Below, piece by piece: positions 27,757 to 37,392 of a DNA stretch of 61,930 nt (positions are counted from its first letter, which is position 1; each line of letters starts with the position of its first letter). The notes below the pieces were generated by a model. The model was not told the origin of the DNA. It worked only from the letters and a program-made list of their open reading frames with translations, and ran no database searches. The position numbers and the translations under genes were made by a program. The DNA comes from Opitutia bacterium (GTDB lineage Bacteria > Verrucomicrobiota > Verrucomicrobiia > Opitutales > Opitutaceae), in NCBI GenBank assembly GCA_947472765.1, contig CANJCM010000019.1, forward strand, positions 1 through 61,930, given 5' to 3'.

Positions 27757-27823
27757 GGGCGTGCACGAGGCACGCCCCAACACGAAATGCCAATCGATGT
27801 AGGGGCGTGCCTCGTGCGCGCCC
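27757..27823. repeat. REPIN-like inverted hairpin pair, family C
   Basis: GGGCGTGC-ACGAG-GCACGCCC (from 27757) faces GTAG plus GGGCGTGC-CTCGT-GCGCGCCC (27799-27823). It lies between accA and the convergent ymdB. The bases beyond (GGTCGGCTACACTTCAACTT) recur with small changes after the copy at 52123, so flanking sequence is shared too. Confidence 0.82.
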
Positions 27824-27883
27824 GCAATTTCTGGTCGGCTACACTTCAACTTAGTCTGCTCTAGCGCCAACTCCCGTCCGGAA

Positions 27884-28666
27884 TCACTTCCGGACCGTGA
27901 CGAGTTCGATCTTCTCGGCGCGCGCCATCGACGGACTGATCTCGATCAGCGCGGCGGACATTCTCACGTCCTCGGTCGCCACCTCAAACCGCCGCGGCAT
28001 GCCGTCGACAAAGCGGTCAATCACCGGACGCACCTCGCGTCCCAACACGCTGGCATAGGGCCCGGTCATACCGACGTCGCACATGAACGCGGTCCCTTTC
28101 GGCAGCACGCAGGCGTCGGCCGTCGGGACATGGGTGTGGGTGCCAAGGACCGCCGTGACCCGTCCGTCAAGGTGCCAGCCGAGCGCTTGTTTCTCCGATG
28201 TAGCCTCCGCGTGAATTTCCACGATCACCGCGTCCGCCTGCCCTTTGAGTTGTTCGACCATCCGGTCGGCCGCGAGAAACGGACACTCAGCCTTCAAGTT
28301 CATGTACGTCCGGCCGAGCACCGTGAACACCGCGACGCGAAAGCCGCGGGCCGAGATGATGAGGTGATCCCAGCCCGGACAGGACTTCGGGAGATTGGCG
28401 GGCCGGCAAACGTGCTCGATCTGACCGATCTCGTTTTCCCAGCCGCGCTGGTCCCAGACGTGATCGCCAAGGGTGATGGCATCGACGCCGCAGCCGAGAA
28501 TGGACTTGGCGATGGACCCGGTGATGCCGGCCCCGGCGGCGGCGTTTTCCGCGTTCGCAATCACGAAATCGATCGAACGCTCCGTCCGCAGGCGCGGCAG
28601 CCGCTCGGCCACGACATCCCGGCCTGGCCGGCCCACGATGTCGCCGATGAAGAGCAGCTTGAGCAT
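27884..28666 (-). CDS. ymdB: YmdB-family metallophosphoesterase
   Basis: 260 residues from ATG 28666 ([17 protein letters not shown]); further upstream codons are open but unlike the family. YmdB proteins are di-metal phosphodiesterases acting on 2',3'-cyclic nucleotides. Metal-site motifs are GDIVG (D9), [26 protein letters not shown], and the terminal [10 protein letters not shown] with CDVGMTGP. Length is as expected. It is divergent from ilvB with about 190 bases between them. Confidence 0.94.
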   Translation of the reverse strand: MLKLLFIGDIVGRPGRDVVAERLPRLRTERSIDFVIANAENAAAGAGITGSIAKSILGCGVDAITLGDHVWDQRGWENEIGQIEHVCRPANLPKSCPGWDHLIISARGFRVAVFTVLGRTYMNLKAECPFLAADRMVEQLKGQADAVIVEIHAEATSEKQALGWHLDGRVTAVLGTHTHVPTADACVLPKGTAFMCDVGMTGPYASVLGREVRPVIDRFVDGMPRRFEVATEDVRMSAALIEISPSMARAEKIELVTVRK

Positions 28667-28857
28667 CGCCGCACCCTGCGGTTGACGGACAAATTCGCCA
28701 GCCTTTTTCCGCGGCGCCGGTCGTACGGAGCCACCCGGAACGAACGGTTGGCTCCGGGCGGCACCGGTCACTTCCGTCAGGAGGAAAGACCATCGCCGGG
28801 CTTGCCACTTCCGCCCCCCATCGTTTTTGCTAACCGGCTTTTTATCGAAGCACCGCC

Positions 28858-30636
28858 ATGAAAAAAGACATCACCTCTCCCGCCGCGTTTCCCCAGGCCG
28901 AGATCGGCCCTGAAATGAAGGGCGCCGACTGCGTCGTCGAGTGCCTGATCCGTGAGGGTGTCGACGTCATCTTCGCCTACCCGGGCGGCGCTTCCCAAGA
29001 GCTGCACCAGGCTCTCGCCCGGACCGACAAGATTCGCACGATCCTGCCCCGGCACGAACAGGGTGGCTCATTTGCGGCCGAGGGCTTCGCCCGCGCCACC
29101 GGCAAAGTCGGCGTGTGCATGGCCACCAGCGGACCCGGCGCGACCAACCTCGTGTCGGCAATCGCGGACGCTTACATGGATTCCATCCCGCTGGTCGCCA
29201 TCACCGGTCAGGTGTACTCGAAGTACATCGGCAAGATGGCGTTTCAGGAGACCGACTTCTACGGCATGACGCTGCCGATCGTGAAGCACTCCTACCTCGT
29301 GATGGACGCGAAGGACCTTCCGCGGATTTTCAAGGAGGCATTTCACCTCGCCCGCAGCGGACGGCCCGGACCGGTGGTGATCGATATTCCAAAGGACGTT
29401 CAGCAGGCGAAGTTCCAGCCCGTCTATCCGGCGGCCGTCGAATTCCGCAGCAGCTACGCCAACGCGACCCAGCACGCGACCGATGAACAGCTCAAGCAGG
29501 TGCTCGCACTGATTGCGGACGCCAAACGCCCGGTGCTCTACGTCGGCGGCGGAGTCATTTCGGCCGAAGCGCACGGTGATCTGCGCGCGTTTGCCGAGAA
29601 GACCAACGTGCCGGTTGCCACCACGCTCATGGGTCTCGGCGCGTTCCCGGAATCCCATCCGCTCTCGATGCAGTGGTTCGGCATGCACGGCGCCGCCTAC
29701 GGCAACTGGGCGGTGGATCAGGCCGATCTGCTGCTCTGCTTCGGCGCCCGCTTCGACGATCGCATCACCGGTGACACGACCAAGTTCGCGCCGCAGTCGA
29801 AGATCGTCCACATCGACATCGACGCGTCCGAGCACAACAAGAACAAGCGCGTCCAACTCGCGATCCTCAGTGACATCAAGCCGGCCCTGGTGCGGCTGAA
29901 CGAACTCGCCGCCGCGCACAAGTTCACGCCGCCGGAAACCAAGGCCTGGCACGCGCAGATTGCGAAGTGGAAGCAGGAGCACCCCTTCAGCTACGAGACG
30001 AGCAAGCACATCGTCCCGCAGGAGGCCGTGGCGGCGTTGTATGAGCTGACCAAGGGCGACGCGATCATCACGACCGGAGTCGGCCAGCATCAGATGTGGG
30101 CGGCCCAGTTCTACCGCTTCAACGAGCCCCGGCGTTACATCAGCTCGCTCGGCCTCGGCGCCATGGGCTTTGGTTATCCCGCCGCGCTCGGCGCCAAGGT
30201 CGCGTTCCCAGACAAGCAGGTCATCGACATCGACGGTGACGGCTCCTTCGTGATGAACGTCCAGGAACTCGCCACCGCGCGCATCGAGAAAATCGCGGCC
30301 AAGGCGATGATCCTAAACAACCAGCACCTCGGCATGGTCGTGCAGTGGGAGGATCGTTTTTACGGCAGCGTCCGCGGCAACACGATCCTTGGCGACGAAA
30401 CCAATGTCGGCAGCCCCGACAATCCCGCCGCGCTCTATCCGGACTTCGTCAAGATCGCCGAGGGCTTCGGCGTGAAGGGCCGCCAGGTCATCAAGAAGAG
30501 CGAACTCAAGGCCGCGATTCAGGAGATGCTCGATCACGACGGCCCTTACGTCCTCGACGTGGTCGTTCCCTACACCGAACACGTGCTGCCCATGATTCCC
30601 GCGGGCCGGTCGGTGAAGGAAATGCTCCTGAAGTAA
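28858..30636 (+). CDS. ilvB: Acetolactate synthase large (catalytic) subunit
   Basis: 592 residues, ThDP- and FAD-dependent enzyme joining two pyruvates for valine and leucine synthesis, or pyruvate and 2-ketobutyrate for isoleucine. [16 protein letters not shown] and [17 protein letters not shown] (catalytic E67) open the PYR domain; [15 protein letters not shown] (D461) with [16 protein letters not shown] is the ThDP/Mg site. It has its own terminator. The regulatory subunit gene ilvN and ilvC do not follow, which is unusual. The upstream 190 bases contain a GGAGCCA/TGGCTCC stem and a lone AGGAGG at 28779-28784, far from the start. Confidence 0.95.
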   Translation: MKKDITSPAAFPQAEIGPEMKGADCVVECLIREGVDVIFAYPGGASQELHQALARTDKIRTILPRHEQGGSFAAEGFARATGKVGVCMATSGPGATNLVSAIADAYMDSIPLVAITGQVYSKYIGKMAFQETDFYGMTLPIVKHSYLVMDAKDLPRIFKEAFHLARSGRPGPVVIDIPKDVQQAKFQPVYPAAVEFRSSYANATQHATDEQLKQVLALIADAKRPVLYVGGGVISAEAHGDLRAFAEKTNVPVATTLMGLGAFPESHPLSMQWFGMHGAAYGNWAVDQADLLLCFGARFDDRITGDTTKFAPQSKIVHIDIDASEHNKNKRVQLAILSDIKPALVRLNELAAAHKFTPPETKAWHAQIAKWKQEHPFSYETSKHIVPQEAVAALYELTKGDAIITTGVGQHQMWAAQFYRFNEPRRYISSLGLGAMGFGYPAALGAKVAFPDKQVIDIDGDGSFVMNVQELATARIEKIAAKAMILNNQHLGMVVQWEDRFYGSVRGNTILGDETNVGSPDNPAALYPDFVKIAEGFGVKGRQVIKKSELKAAIQEMLDHDGPYVLDVVVPYTEHVLPMIPAGRSVKEMLLK

Positions 30637-30659
30637 CGACCACGCGTCTCGTCTCTCAC

Positions 30660-30687
30660 AAGCCGGCGGAACCTCCGCCGGCTTTTT
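30660..30687 (+). terminator. Intrinsic terminator after ilvB
   Basis: AGCCGGCGGA-ACC-TCCGCCGGCT followed by five Ts, 24 bases after the ilvB stop. It overlaps the 3' end of the convergent cyclase gene. Confidence 0.9.
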
Positions 30688-32969
30688 CATTTCTCGGTCA
30701 TGACGTACACGCCGTTCCACTCCGGAGCGGGGGGCACGCGGCGGTAGTCCTCGACGATTCGCTGGTACACGAGCGAAGGATTGGTTTTCACACCCGGGGT
30801 CTTACCCGGCTGGTTGGGCTCGAACTCGGCACTACGCTTGAACAAGGCGAGCGCCGCGTCCCAATCGCGCGTATAGTATTTCACCATCGCCTCCTCAAAG
30901 AGGCCGATGCATTCAGCCGCATTCGGCGGGAGCGCCTCCTTGAGTCCGACAATTTCGTGAATCGGCACTGCCTGGGATCGTCCCATCACCTGGATGCGGC
31001 CCAAGGCGCGGAAAACGACGCGCTCCGGATCCTGCTTCTGGCACGCCAGCTTCGTTGCTTCAGTGACCATCGTGTAGGCCCCCCAGCTCTTTGAACCCGA
31101 CTCCATGCGGGCCGCGAGATTCACGTTGTCGCCCATCATCGTGTAATTGAAACGGGTCCGGCTGCCCATGTTGCCGATGGTCGCCAGGCCGCTGTTGAGG
31201 CCAATGCGCGATTGCATCTTCCAGACAATCTCCGGCCACTTCTCGCCCTCGTGCTTCCACTTCTCGCGCAGTTCACCGAGTCGCTGATGAACGAGCTGGG
31301 TCGCCACACAGGCGCGAAACGCGTGGTCCGGCAGCGGAATCGGCGCCCCGAACATCGCCACGACCGCATCGCCGATGTACTTATCGAGGGTTCCCCCCTG
31401 CGCCTGCACGATGTCGGTGCAGGCCGTCAGGTATTCATTCATCAGTTCCACCAGTTGCGCCGGGGGCAGTTTTTCGGAGAACGCGGAGAATGACTGGATG
31501 TCGCTGAAGTAGGCGGTGATTTGGTCTTCATGTCCGCCGAGCTGAGGGTCCTCGCCGGACTCGACCATCCGGTCGACGAGCTGGGGCGAAACGTAGGCAC
31601 CGAACATTCCGCGAATGCGGCCCTTGGCCTTTTGTTCGTCGATGACCTGCCAGATCAGTCCGGCGAAACTCGTCGTGAATGCCGCGCCCAGCGGCGCCGT
31701 CAGCGGCAGCACGAGGTGGCTGCCCTTGAAGAACTGGAACACGAGGGCGACGTAGGTTCCCACCGCCAGCACCGCCATGATTTTAGCGAAGAGCGCCCGC
31801 GCGCCGCCGGCGATCGAGAGGATCGTCACCACCAGCGTGAGCCCGAAGACGATGGCGTAATTCGTCGCCGGAGTGAGCCGTTGGAGGAACTCGCCCGACA
31901 CGATCGTCTTCAGCAGATTGGCGTGCACCCCCACTTTCGGCACCATCGCGTCGTCGAGCGAAGTGGGCGCAAGATCCTGGAAGAGCGGATCGACGGGACC
32001 GACGAGCACCACGGCATCGCGGAACTCTTCCTGGGCGAAAAAATCTTTCGCGAGTTTCTGCTCCTCCGGATCCTTCGAGGTCAGAGCCTCGGCAAATTTA
32101 TAAACCGTGGAGAACTCGACATGCGCGGTCCGGGATGAAAACCACCGCGTGAACCAGTTCACCTCGAGCAGTTGTCCGCGGACGAGGGGAACCGTCCGCA
32201 TGATCGCGCCGTCGGAACGGACGAAGTCGAGTCCGTCCGGGCGCAGGCGGAGCGATTCCGGCCCCAAGCCCCAGTAGAGCCGGGCCAGTTGCACCGCCAT
32301 GTGATAGTAGGTGATGTTCGTGTTGTTCGGCGCCCAGACCGGCACCGTCCGCGTGCCGTTCCCAAGGGTATCGATGAGCCCGATGGCCACGGGCGGCGTC
32401 CAAGGCTGCTGCTTGTTGGGATCCGCGCTCGTCTCGAACTCCGGCGTTTCCGGAGGTTCGATCAAGCTGAGTGGCCGGGTCTCCGAGGACATGATCGGAA
32501 GCGCCCGTTCCTTCACCTTGCCGTTGACGTCGAGGAAAACCTGGCCGGCGTAGGAAGCCGCGAGCACCACGGGGGGCTGCTTCATGAGGTAGCGGCCAAA
32601 CTCCGCGTTCCCGAGCACGAGCTTTCTCCGGTCGACTGACTCCGCGACTCCTTCGTCGGAGAAAACGATGTCGAAGCCAATCGCCTTGACCTTCGACTCG
32701 TTCACGAGCGCTGACGCCACGCGGGAGAAATAGGTCCGGCTCCACGGAAAACCGCCGATCTCGTTTAGCGAAAGCGTGTCGATGTCGACGTAGACAATCT
32801 TCACCGGCGAATCGAGCTCGCCCCGGTATTCGAAGCGCCAGTCGACCGCCTTGTTTTCGAGAAACGTCAGCCAGCCGTAGTTATCGACAACGCACCAGAG
32901 GACCGGAATGGGAAGCAGGAGCAACCAGCGGAGGTGGCCGATCCACCTGGCCTTCTTGGTCGGGGGCAT
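30687..32969 (-). CDS. CHASE2-domain adenylate/guanylate cyclase
   Basis: 760 residues from ATG 32969; the frame upstream runs antisense through low-complexity DNA and is not used. Layout: one membrane helix (about 13-30), an extracytoplasmic CHASE2 sensor (IVYVDIDTLSLNEIGGFPWSRTY near its start) to about residue 400, three helices (about 415-490), then a class III cyclase domain. Metal aspartates are in YFSDIQSFSAF (about 488) and YIGDAVVAMFGAP (about 532); MMGDNVNLAARMES follows. It makes cAMP or cGMP in response to an external signal. Third gene of a unit with an O-antigen-ligase-like and a FecR protein. Confidence 0.93.
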   Translation of the reverse strand: MPPTKKARWIGHLRWLLLLPIPVLWCVVDNYGWLTFLENKAVDWRFEYRGELDSPVKIVYVDIDTLSLNEIGGFPWSRTYFSRVASALVNESKVKAIGFDIVFSDEGVAESVDRRKLVLGNAEFGRYLMKQPPVVLAASYAGQVFLDVNGKVKERALPIMSSETRPLSLIEPPETPEFETSADPNKQQPWTPPVAIGLIDTLGNGTRTVPVWAPNNTNITYYHMAVQLARLYWGLGPESLRLRPDGLDFVRSDGAIMRTVPLVRGQLLEVNWFTRWFSSRTAHVEFSTVYKFAEALTSKDPEEQKLAKDFFAQEEFRDAVVLVGPVDPLFQDLAPTSLDDAMVPKVGVHANLLKTIVSGEFLQRLTPATNYAIVFGLTLVVTILSIAGGARALFAKIMAVLAVGTYVALVFQFFKGSHLVLPLTAPLGAAFTTSFAGLIWQVIDEQKAKGRIRGMFGAYVSPQLVDRMVESGEDPQLGGHEDQITAYFSDIQSFSAFSEKLPPAQLVELMNEYLTACTDIVQAQGGTLDKYIGDAVVAMFGAPIPLPDHAFRACVATQLVHQRLGELREKWKHEGEKWPEIVWKMQSRIGLNSGLATIGNMGSRTRFNYTMMGDNVNLAARMESGSKSWGAYTMVTEATKLACQKQDPERVVFRALGRIQVMGRSQAVPIHEIVGLKEALPPNAAECIGLFEEAMVKYYTRDWDAALALFKRSAEFEPNQPGKTPGVKTNPSLVYQRIVEDYRRVPPAPEWNGVYVMTEK

Positions 32970-33039
32970 TGCGCGCACGCTAGGTACCGCCCTCCGCGAA
33001 CGGAAGCAGATTTCCGTTCGCGTCGCGGACTCGCCTCGC

Positions 33040-34335
33040 TCAGCCGCCCGGCTGTCCGTCGCCGGTCGTGACGCGCGGCGCCGGCGCGGTTGGGGGCAGC
33101 GGCGTGTTGGTCCCACCGGTCCCCGTGTTGTTGTTCGAATTGTTATTCGTATTCGAACCGGAGTTGCCGGAATTTCCCGTGCCGCCCGTTCCACCTGTAC
33201 CACCCGTACCACCGGTGCCGGAATTGTTGCTGCCGCCACTCGTTGAGCCGGTGGTGCCGGACGTGCCGCCATCACCACCCGTGCCGCCCGTACCCCCGGC
33301 GCCTCCGGCGCCTCCCGCCCCACCCGCGCCGGGATTGGAAGTCGGTGAAGTGAATGTCGCCGCGGCCACCGCCACGGCCATCGTCTGCGCCTGTTGCACG
33401 ACGGCCGCCTGGGTCGTCGCGCTAATCGGCACAACCAAACTCGAGGTGAAGGTCGGAGGAGCAGTGATCGTGACCTGACCCGTCGTCGGATTGACGGTCA
33501 CGCTGACCGTGATGACGACTTCCTGGCCGCCGCCGACCGAAACGCCGCCACCTGTTCCGCCAGCGCCGCCCGCACCACCCGCATTGCCACCGGCGCCGCC
33601 GTTGCCACCTGCACCACCGGCGTTGGGATCAGGAGTGCCTCCGGCACCGCCCGCGCCGCCTGTTCCACCGGCATTGGGATCAGCGGCACCCCCGGCACCA
33701 CCGGCACCACCGGCACCACCGGCTCCGCCGGCGCCGCCATTGCCGCCGGCACCCGGCTGCTGGAAGGCCACGTTACCCTCGACGGTGCTCAGGCTGAAAA
33801 ACGCGAGCCCGGTCCCCTGCGGCCGAAATACGATTCGGAAGGTCGTGCCGCGAATACCGGCCGCGCCGACCGGAGTTTCAATCGTGAAGACCGACCCGCG
33901 ATCATGCCGGAGCTTCTTTACGTTTCCGATCAACTCGCCCTTCGTCAGCGAAAGTCTCGTGCGGGAAGCCGTGGGTTCCTCCTCGAGATTCGCCACTTGG
34001 ATCGTACTCGCGAACGGGTCCTGCAGAAATTCCTGAATCACCAACTCCGAATCCTCGCCGAGCTGCGTGGTCGCACCGTTGGAAAATACCAGGACGGCAC
34101 TTGAGCCCGCGGCCGTGCTCACCTTCGCGGCCTGTGGAATGCGATCATCCTGCTTCAAGGCGGTGCGCGTACCGTCAACGGTCATCTCCACTGTACCCGC
34201 GACCTTCGCGACGAGCACGAGTCCCGCGGGCATGGTCGCGGCGGCCGCCGGGGCGGGATTTGGTGCCTGGGCACGAACTGAGATCAAGGCGCCAAAGACG
34301 CCCAAGATCAGCCAGGACAGGATTCGTTGGTGCAT
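33040..34335 (-). CDS. Exported FecR-domain protein with long GGX repeats
   Basis: 431 residues. Signal peptide ends ...SVRAQA (about residue 23). Residues 40-165 form a FecR domain: VAGTVEMTVDGTRTALKQDD, LVFSNGATTQLGEDSELVIQEF and FTIETPVGAAGIRGTTFRIVF are its strands. The remainder is low complexity: GGAGGAGGAGG-type triplets with N, T or A (about 190-265), a short folded segment (about 270-340), then GTGGTGGTGG-type triplets (about 345-400) and a Pro-rich end. FecR domains sense or bind in the periplasm; no TonB receptor or FecI sigma is adjacent. Sits 12 bases after the O-antigen-ligase-like gene. Confidence 0.88.
   Translation of the reverse strand: MHQRILSWLILGVFGALISVRAQAPNPAPAAAATMPAGLVLVAKVAGTVEMTVDGTRTALKQDDRIPQAAKVSTAAGSSAVLVFSNGATTQLGEDSELVIQEFLQDPFASTIQVANLEEEPTASRTRLSLTKGELIGNVKKLRHDRGSVFTIETPVGAAGIRGTTFRIVFRPQGTGLAFFSLSTVEGNVAFQQPGAGGNGGAGGAGGAGGAGGAGGAADPNAGGTGGAGGAGGTPDPNAGGAGGNGGAGGNAGGAGGAGGTGGGVSVGGGQEVVITVSVTVNPTTGQVTITAPPTFTSSLVVPISATTQAAVVQQAQTMAVAVAAATFTSPTSNPGAGGAGGAGGAGGTGGTGGDGGTSGTTGSTSGGSNNSGTGGTGGTGGTGGTGNSGNSGSNTNNNSNNNTGTGGTNTPLPPTAPAPRVTTGDGQPGG
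33530..33770 (-). repeat. In-frame GGX-coding tandem repeat, first block
   Basis: Nine-base periodic sequence (GGNGGNGCN-like codons) encoding GGX triplets in the FecR protein. A second block lies at about 33130-33310. Periodicity is in frame, so it is a protein repeat, not an intergenic element; slippage between units could change its length. Confidence 0.7.
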
Positions 34336-34347
34336 GCGAAATCAGGC

Positions 34348-36246
34348 TTACGGAACATTTTGGCTAATTGCCAAACGCTGGCGCAACGCTAGCCCCGCCG
34401 AATTTCCAGGGTCAAGACGCAAACAGAACGCGAGCGCCGAGTCGCGCAGTCCATGCGCGTTCGAGCGACGACTCAGGTGCTCGGCCTGATAATACCAAAT
34501 CCACGCATTTCGCGGCGCCAGCTCGATTGCCCGCCCGAAGTCATCACCGGCCCCAAGCCAGCGACCCTGAAGATCGCGCGCCACGCCGCGGCGGACCCAG
34601 AACTCGGCGTGGACCGCCGAGAGCGCAAGCGCACGATCCGCAGCGGATTCGGCAATCCTGCCCCAATGTTCGCGGCGCGCCGACTCGACCAGAGGCTGAA
34701 GGGAGGCGGCGTAGGCGAGATCGGCCCACGCCTGCCCGTTACGCGGACTAAGTCGCACCGCCCGCTCCAGCTCCGCGTGCGCGTACTCGATCCGGGCTTT
34801 CCGGACCGGATCCGTGACGGCGACGAGGGCCAGTTGATCGATTTCCTGCCGCGCCCGGTAACGCAGCGCCTCGCCCCACCCAAGGGGAATGACGAACCAT
34901 CCGCCGGCCACGACCGCGGTTCCCGCCACCACGACCACTAAACCAGTTCGTCGCGACTCACCCGCTTTCACTTCGCGCAAGTCCGGCCAGCAACTCCTGA
35001 CGATCCAGGCGACGATCGTCGCCGCGGTCATCGCAAGCGCCGGAATCTTGAGATGGAAATCAAACGAGATCTGCACCGCAAACGCGACGAGACCGATCGT
35101 GAGCGCGGTCGTCAGTCCAGGATCCTCGGTCCAATCCGCCTTCCACTTCATCTCAGTTTTCGGGCGTCGCCTAACGCAGCCGATCCCCACCCAGCCAATT
35201 CCGCCCACCGCGAGCCCGAAGCCAACGAGACCGTAATCACTGAGCGTGTTCAGATACTCGTTGTGCGCCCACTGCGGGTCGTCGAGGAACTGCTCCGGTC
35301 GCGATCGCTCGAACACGACATTGTAACTTCCGCCGCCCGTGCCCCAGAGCCGGGACGATTCGAAGAGATCCCATGCCGCGCGCCACATGATCGGGCGGGA
35401 GCGTTCGCCGGATTGATTTGCGAGCCGGACAAAACGCTCGCGAGCCTTCGGCACGGTGGCGATGACGATGCCCGCCAGTAGCGCCGTCGCGGCGAGCGCT
35501 CCCGCCGAGTAAATGAGTTTCCGGGTCCAGCGTCCGCGCCGCCCGAAGAGCGGCCAGGCCGTGAGGGCGACACCCATTGCAATCCAGCCTCCCCGGCTGA
35601 TCGTGAGCACGAATCCCAGCAGCAGCACGGCGGTAACCCAGCCCCAGCCGACGCGTTCGACGCTGGTCGCACCGCTTCGCCCGGCCAGCCAGCCGGTCGC
35701 CGGCAGCAGCAGGAGTAGAAACGCGGCGAGACTGTTGGGAATGCCAAATGGACCGCTCGCGCGACCGTGATATTCGGCAATCTGCACGCGACCCAGCATC
35801 AGCCACTTTGGATCGACGAAGCGTTGGTAACACGCCAGCAGCACGCCGACGAGCGCCAGTCCGATGAGCACGAAGAAGACCGCCCGCCGTGGCCGGCGAT
35901 CGCGAAGGAGGTGCAGCGCGACCCAGAAAACCGCAGCCATGTTCACCCACGCGAGCCAGTCGAACCAACCCAGCCAGCGCACCGGCGTAACCCAAAGCAC
36001 GTTCCACAGCGCGTAGCCAAGAAACGGAATCCAGGACACAGCGGCGGGATGAATGCGCCGTCCCTCGATCCCAACGGCGAGGGCATGGACCGCGAGCATG
36101 AGCCCGGTCAGTGCCACCGTGACGGTCATCGTTTCCGGTCGGTACCCGCCGAGGCTGAGCGTCGTCCAGACGAGATTGCAGGCGAGCAGCGCGGACTGCG
36201 CCCAATCCCAATTCGTGAGTTGGGAGGGCGGTTCGGCGCGTGACAT
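34348..36246 (-). CDS. O-antigen ligase-like membrane protein with C-terminal TPR-like region
   Basis: 632 residues from ATG 36246 (MSRAEPPSQLTNWDW). About 11-12 membrane helices cover residues 15-480. The Wzy_C/O-antigen ligase signature is seen as LGFVLTISRGGWIAMGV and the large periplasmic loop LWGTGGGSYNVVFERSRPEQFLDDPQWAHNEYLNTLSDYGLVG, with the catalytic-type Arg and His. The last 140 residues have helical repeats (ELERAVRLSPRNGQAWADLA, DFGRAIELAPRNAWIWYYQA) of TPR type. It would polymerise or ligate surface glycan. First gene of a minus-strand unit with the FecR and cyclase genes. Confidence 0.9.
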   Translation of the reverse strand: MSRAEPPSQLTNWDWAQSALLACNLVWTTLSLGGYRPETMTVTVALTGLMLAVHALAVGIEGRRIHPAAVSWIPFLGYALWNVLWVTPVRWLGWFDWLAWVNMAAVFWVALHLLRDRRPRRAVFFVLIGLALVGVLLACYQRFVDPKWLMLGRVQIAEYHGRASGPFGIPNSLAAFLLLLLPATGWLAGRSGATSVERVGWGWVTAVLLLGFVLTISRGGWIAMGVALTAWPLFGRRGRWTRKLIYSAGALAATALLAGIVIATVPKARERFVRLANQSGERSRPIMWRAAWDLFESSRLWGTGGGSYNVVFERSRPEQFLDDPQWAHNEYLNTLSDYGLVGFGLAVGGIGWVGIGCVRRRPKTEMKWKADWTEDPGLTTALTIGLVAFAVQISFDFHLKIPALAMTAATIVAWIVRSCWPDLREVKAGESRRTGLVVVVAGTAVVAGGWFVIPLGWGEALRYRARQEIDQLALVAVTDPVRKARIEYAHAELERAVRLSPRNGQAWADLAYAASLQPLVESARREHWGRIAESAADRALALSAVHAEFWVRRGVARDLQGRWLGAGDDFGRAIELAPRNAWIWYYQAEHLSRRSNAHGLRDSALAFCLRLDPGNSAGLALRQRLAISQNVP

Positions 36247-36307
36247 GGGCGTCCACCTTGCCGGCGGCGGGCGATCGCTCCGAGCGAAAAAATCCTTCCC
36301 GCCGGGC

Positions 36308-36339
36308 AAAAAAAAGGCGTCGCCCGTGAAGGCGACGCC
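36308..36339 (-). terminator. Intrinsic terminator after glnII
   Basis: On the minus strand GGCGTCGCC-TTCACG-GGCGACGCC is followed by eight Ts (A-run at 36308-36315 on the plus strand). It lies 21 bases after the glnII stop. Confidence 0.95.
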
Positions 36340-36360
36340 CTGGAAGAAAGGATCCGGGAC

Positions 36361-37392
36361 TCAGGTCGTGGGGACGGTCAGAATCGTCGTCAGAATCCGG
36401 CCCGCAACCAGGTACGGGTCCGCGGCGGAGTTCGGACGGCGATCTTCAAGGTAGCCCTTGTAGTCGGCCTTGACGAAGCTGTGCGGCACGCGGACCGACG
36501 CGCCACGATCGGCGACGCCGTAGCTGAACTTGTCGATCGACTGCGTCTCGTGGAGGCCGGTGAGGCGGAGATGATTCTCCGGGCCGTACACGGCAATGTG
36601 CTCGTCGCGATGCTTGTTGAACGCGGCCATCAGCTTCTCGAAGTAGGCCTTGCCGCCCACTTCGCGCATATGCTTGGTCGAGAAATTCGAGTGCATGCCG
36701 GAACCGTTCCAGTCGAGCGGAGAGTTGAACGGCCCGAGCACCGGCTTGCAGCGCCATTCGATATCGATCTCATACTTTTCGCACAGACGGGCGAGGATGT
36801 AGCGGGCAACCCACATTTGATCGGCCGCGCTCTTGGAGCCCTTGCCGAAGATCTGGAATTCCCACTGACCCTTGGCGACCTCGGCATTGATGCCCTCGAG
36901 GTTAATCCCGGCATCGAGGCAGATATCGATGTGCTGCTCGACGATGTCGCGGGCAACGGAACCGACATTCTTGTAGCCGACGCCGGTGTAGTACGGACCC
37001 TGCGGGGCCGGGTAACCGCCCTTGGGGAAACCGAGGGGAGAGCCATCCTTGTAGAAGAAGTACTCCTGCTCGAAACCGAACCACGTGTCCGGATCATCCG
37101 GAATCGTGGCGCGGGAATTCGACGGATGCGCCTCGCCGGTGTGGAGGAAGGTTTCGCACATCACGAGCACGCCGTTCTTGCGCGTCGAGTCCGGGAACAC
37201 CGCGACCGGCTTCAGTACGATGTCGGAACTCTTGCCCTCCGCTTGTTGGGTCGAGCTGCCGTCAAAGCCCCAGAGGGGCAAATCGGCGAGCTTCGGAAAG
37301 CTGGCGAATTCCTTGATCTGCGTCTTGCTGCGAAGGCTCGCCAGAGGCGTATAACCGTCGAGCCAGATGTATTCCAATTTGTATTTGGCCAT
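36361..37392 (-). CDS. glnII: Glutamine synthetase type II (eukaryote-type)
   Basis: 343 residues, far shorter than the roughly 470 of the common bacterial GSI. Makes glutamine from glutamate, ammonia and ATP. Type II signatures: LEYIWLDGYTPLASLRSKT at the N-terminus, LPLWGFDGSSTQQAEGKSSD, WFGFEQEYFFYKDG, GQWEFQIF (glutamate/metal site) and NGSGMHSNFSTK for nucleotide binding. ATG at 37392 gives the family start. GSII is standard in eukaryotes and found in some bacteria such as Streptomyces, rhizobia and Verrucomicrobiota. It ends at a strong terminator and is divergent from the kinase-phosphatase genes. Confidence 0.95.
   Translation of the reverse strand: MAKYKLEYIWLDGYTPLASLRSKTQIKEFASFPKLADLPLWGFDGSSTQQAEGKSSDIVLKPVAVFPDSTRKNGVLVMCETFLHTGEAHPSNSRATIPDDPDTWFGFEQEYFFYKDGSPLGFPKGGYPAPQGPYYTGVGYKNVGSVARDIVEQHIDICLDAGINLEGINAEVAKGQWEFQIFGKGSKSAADQMWVARYILARLCEKYEIDIEWRCKPVLGPFNSPLDWNGSGMHSNFSTKHMREVGGKAYFEKLMAAFNKHRDEHIAVYGPENHLRLTGLHETQSIDKFSYGVADRGASVRVPHSFVKADYKGYLEDRRPNSAADPYLVAGRILTTILTVPTT

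Noticed and set aside
28779-28833. AGGAGG followed at 7 bases by ATC and a 13-codon frame ahead of ilvB
   Set aside because: ATC is an extremely rare start and the peptide (about one Leu, no Ile/Val run) does not look like an attenuator; kept only as a low-interest note.
33040-34335. Short regular repeats that could look like a CRISPR or satellite array
   Set aside because: They are in-frame GGX codons within the FecR protein, with no spacers of uniform length.
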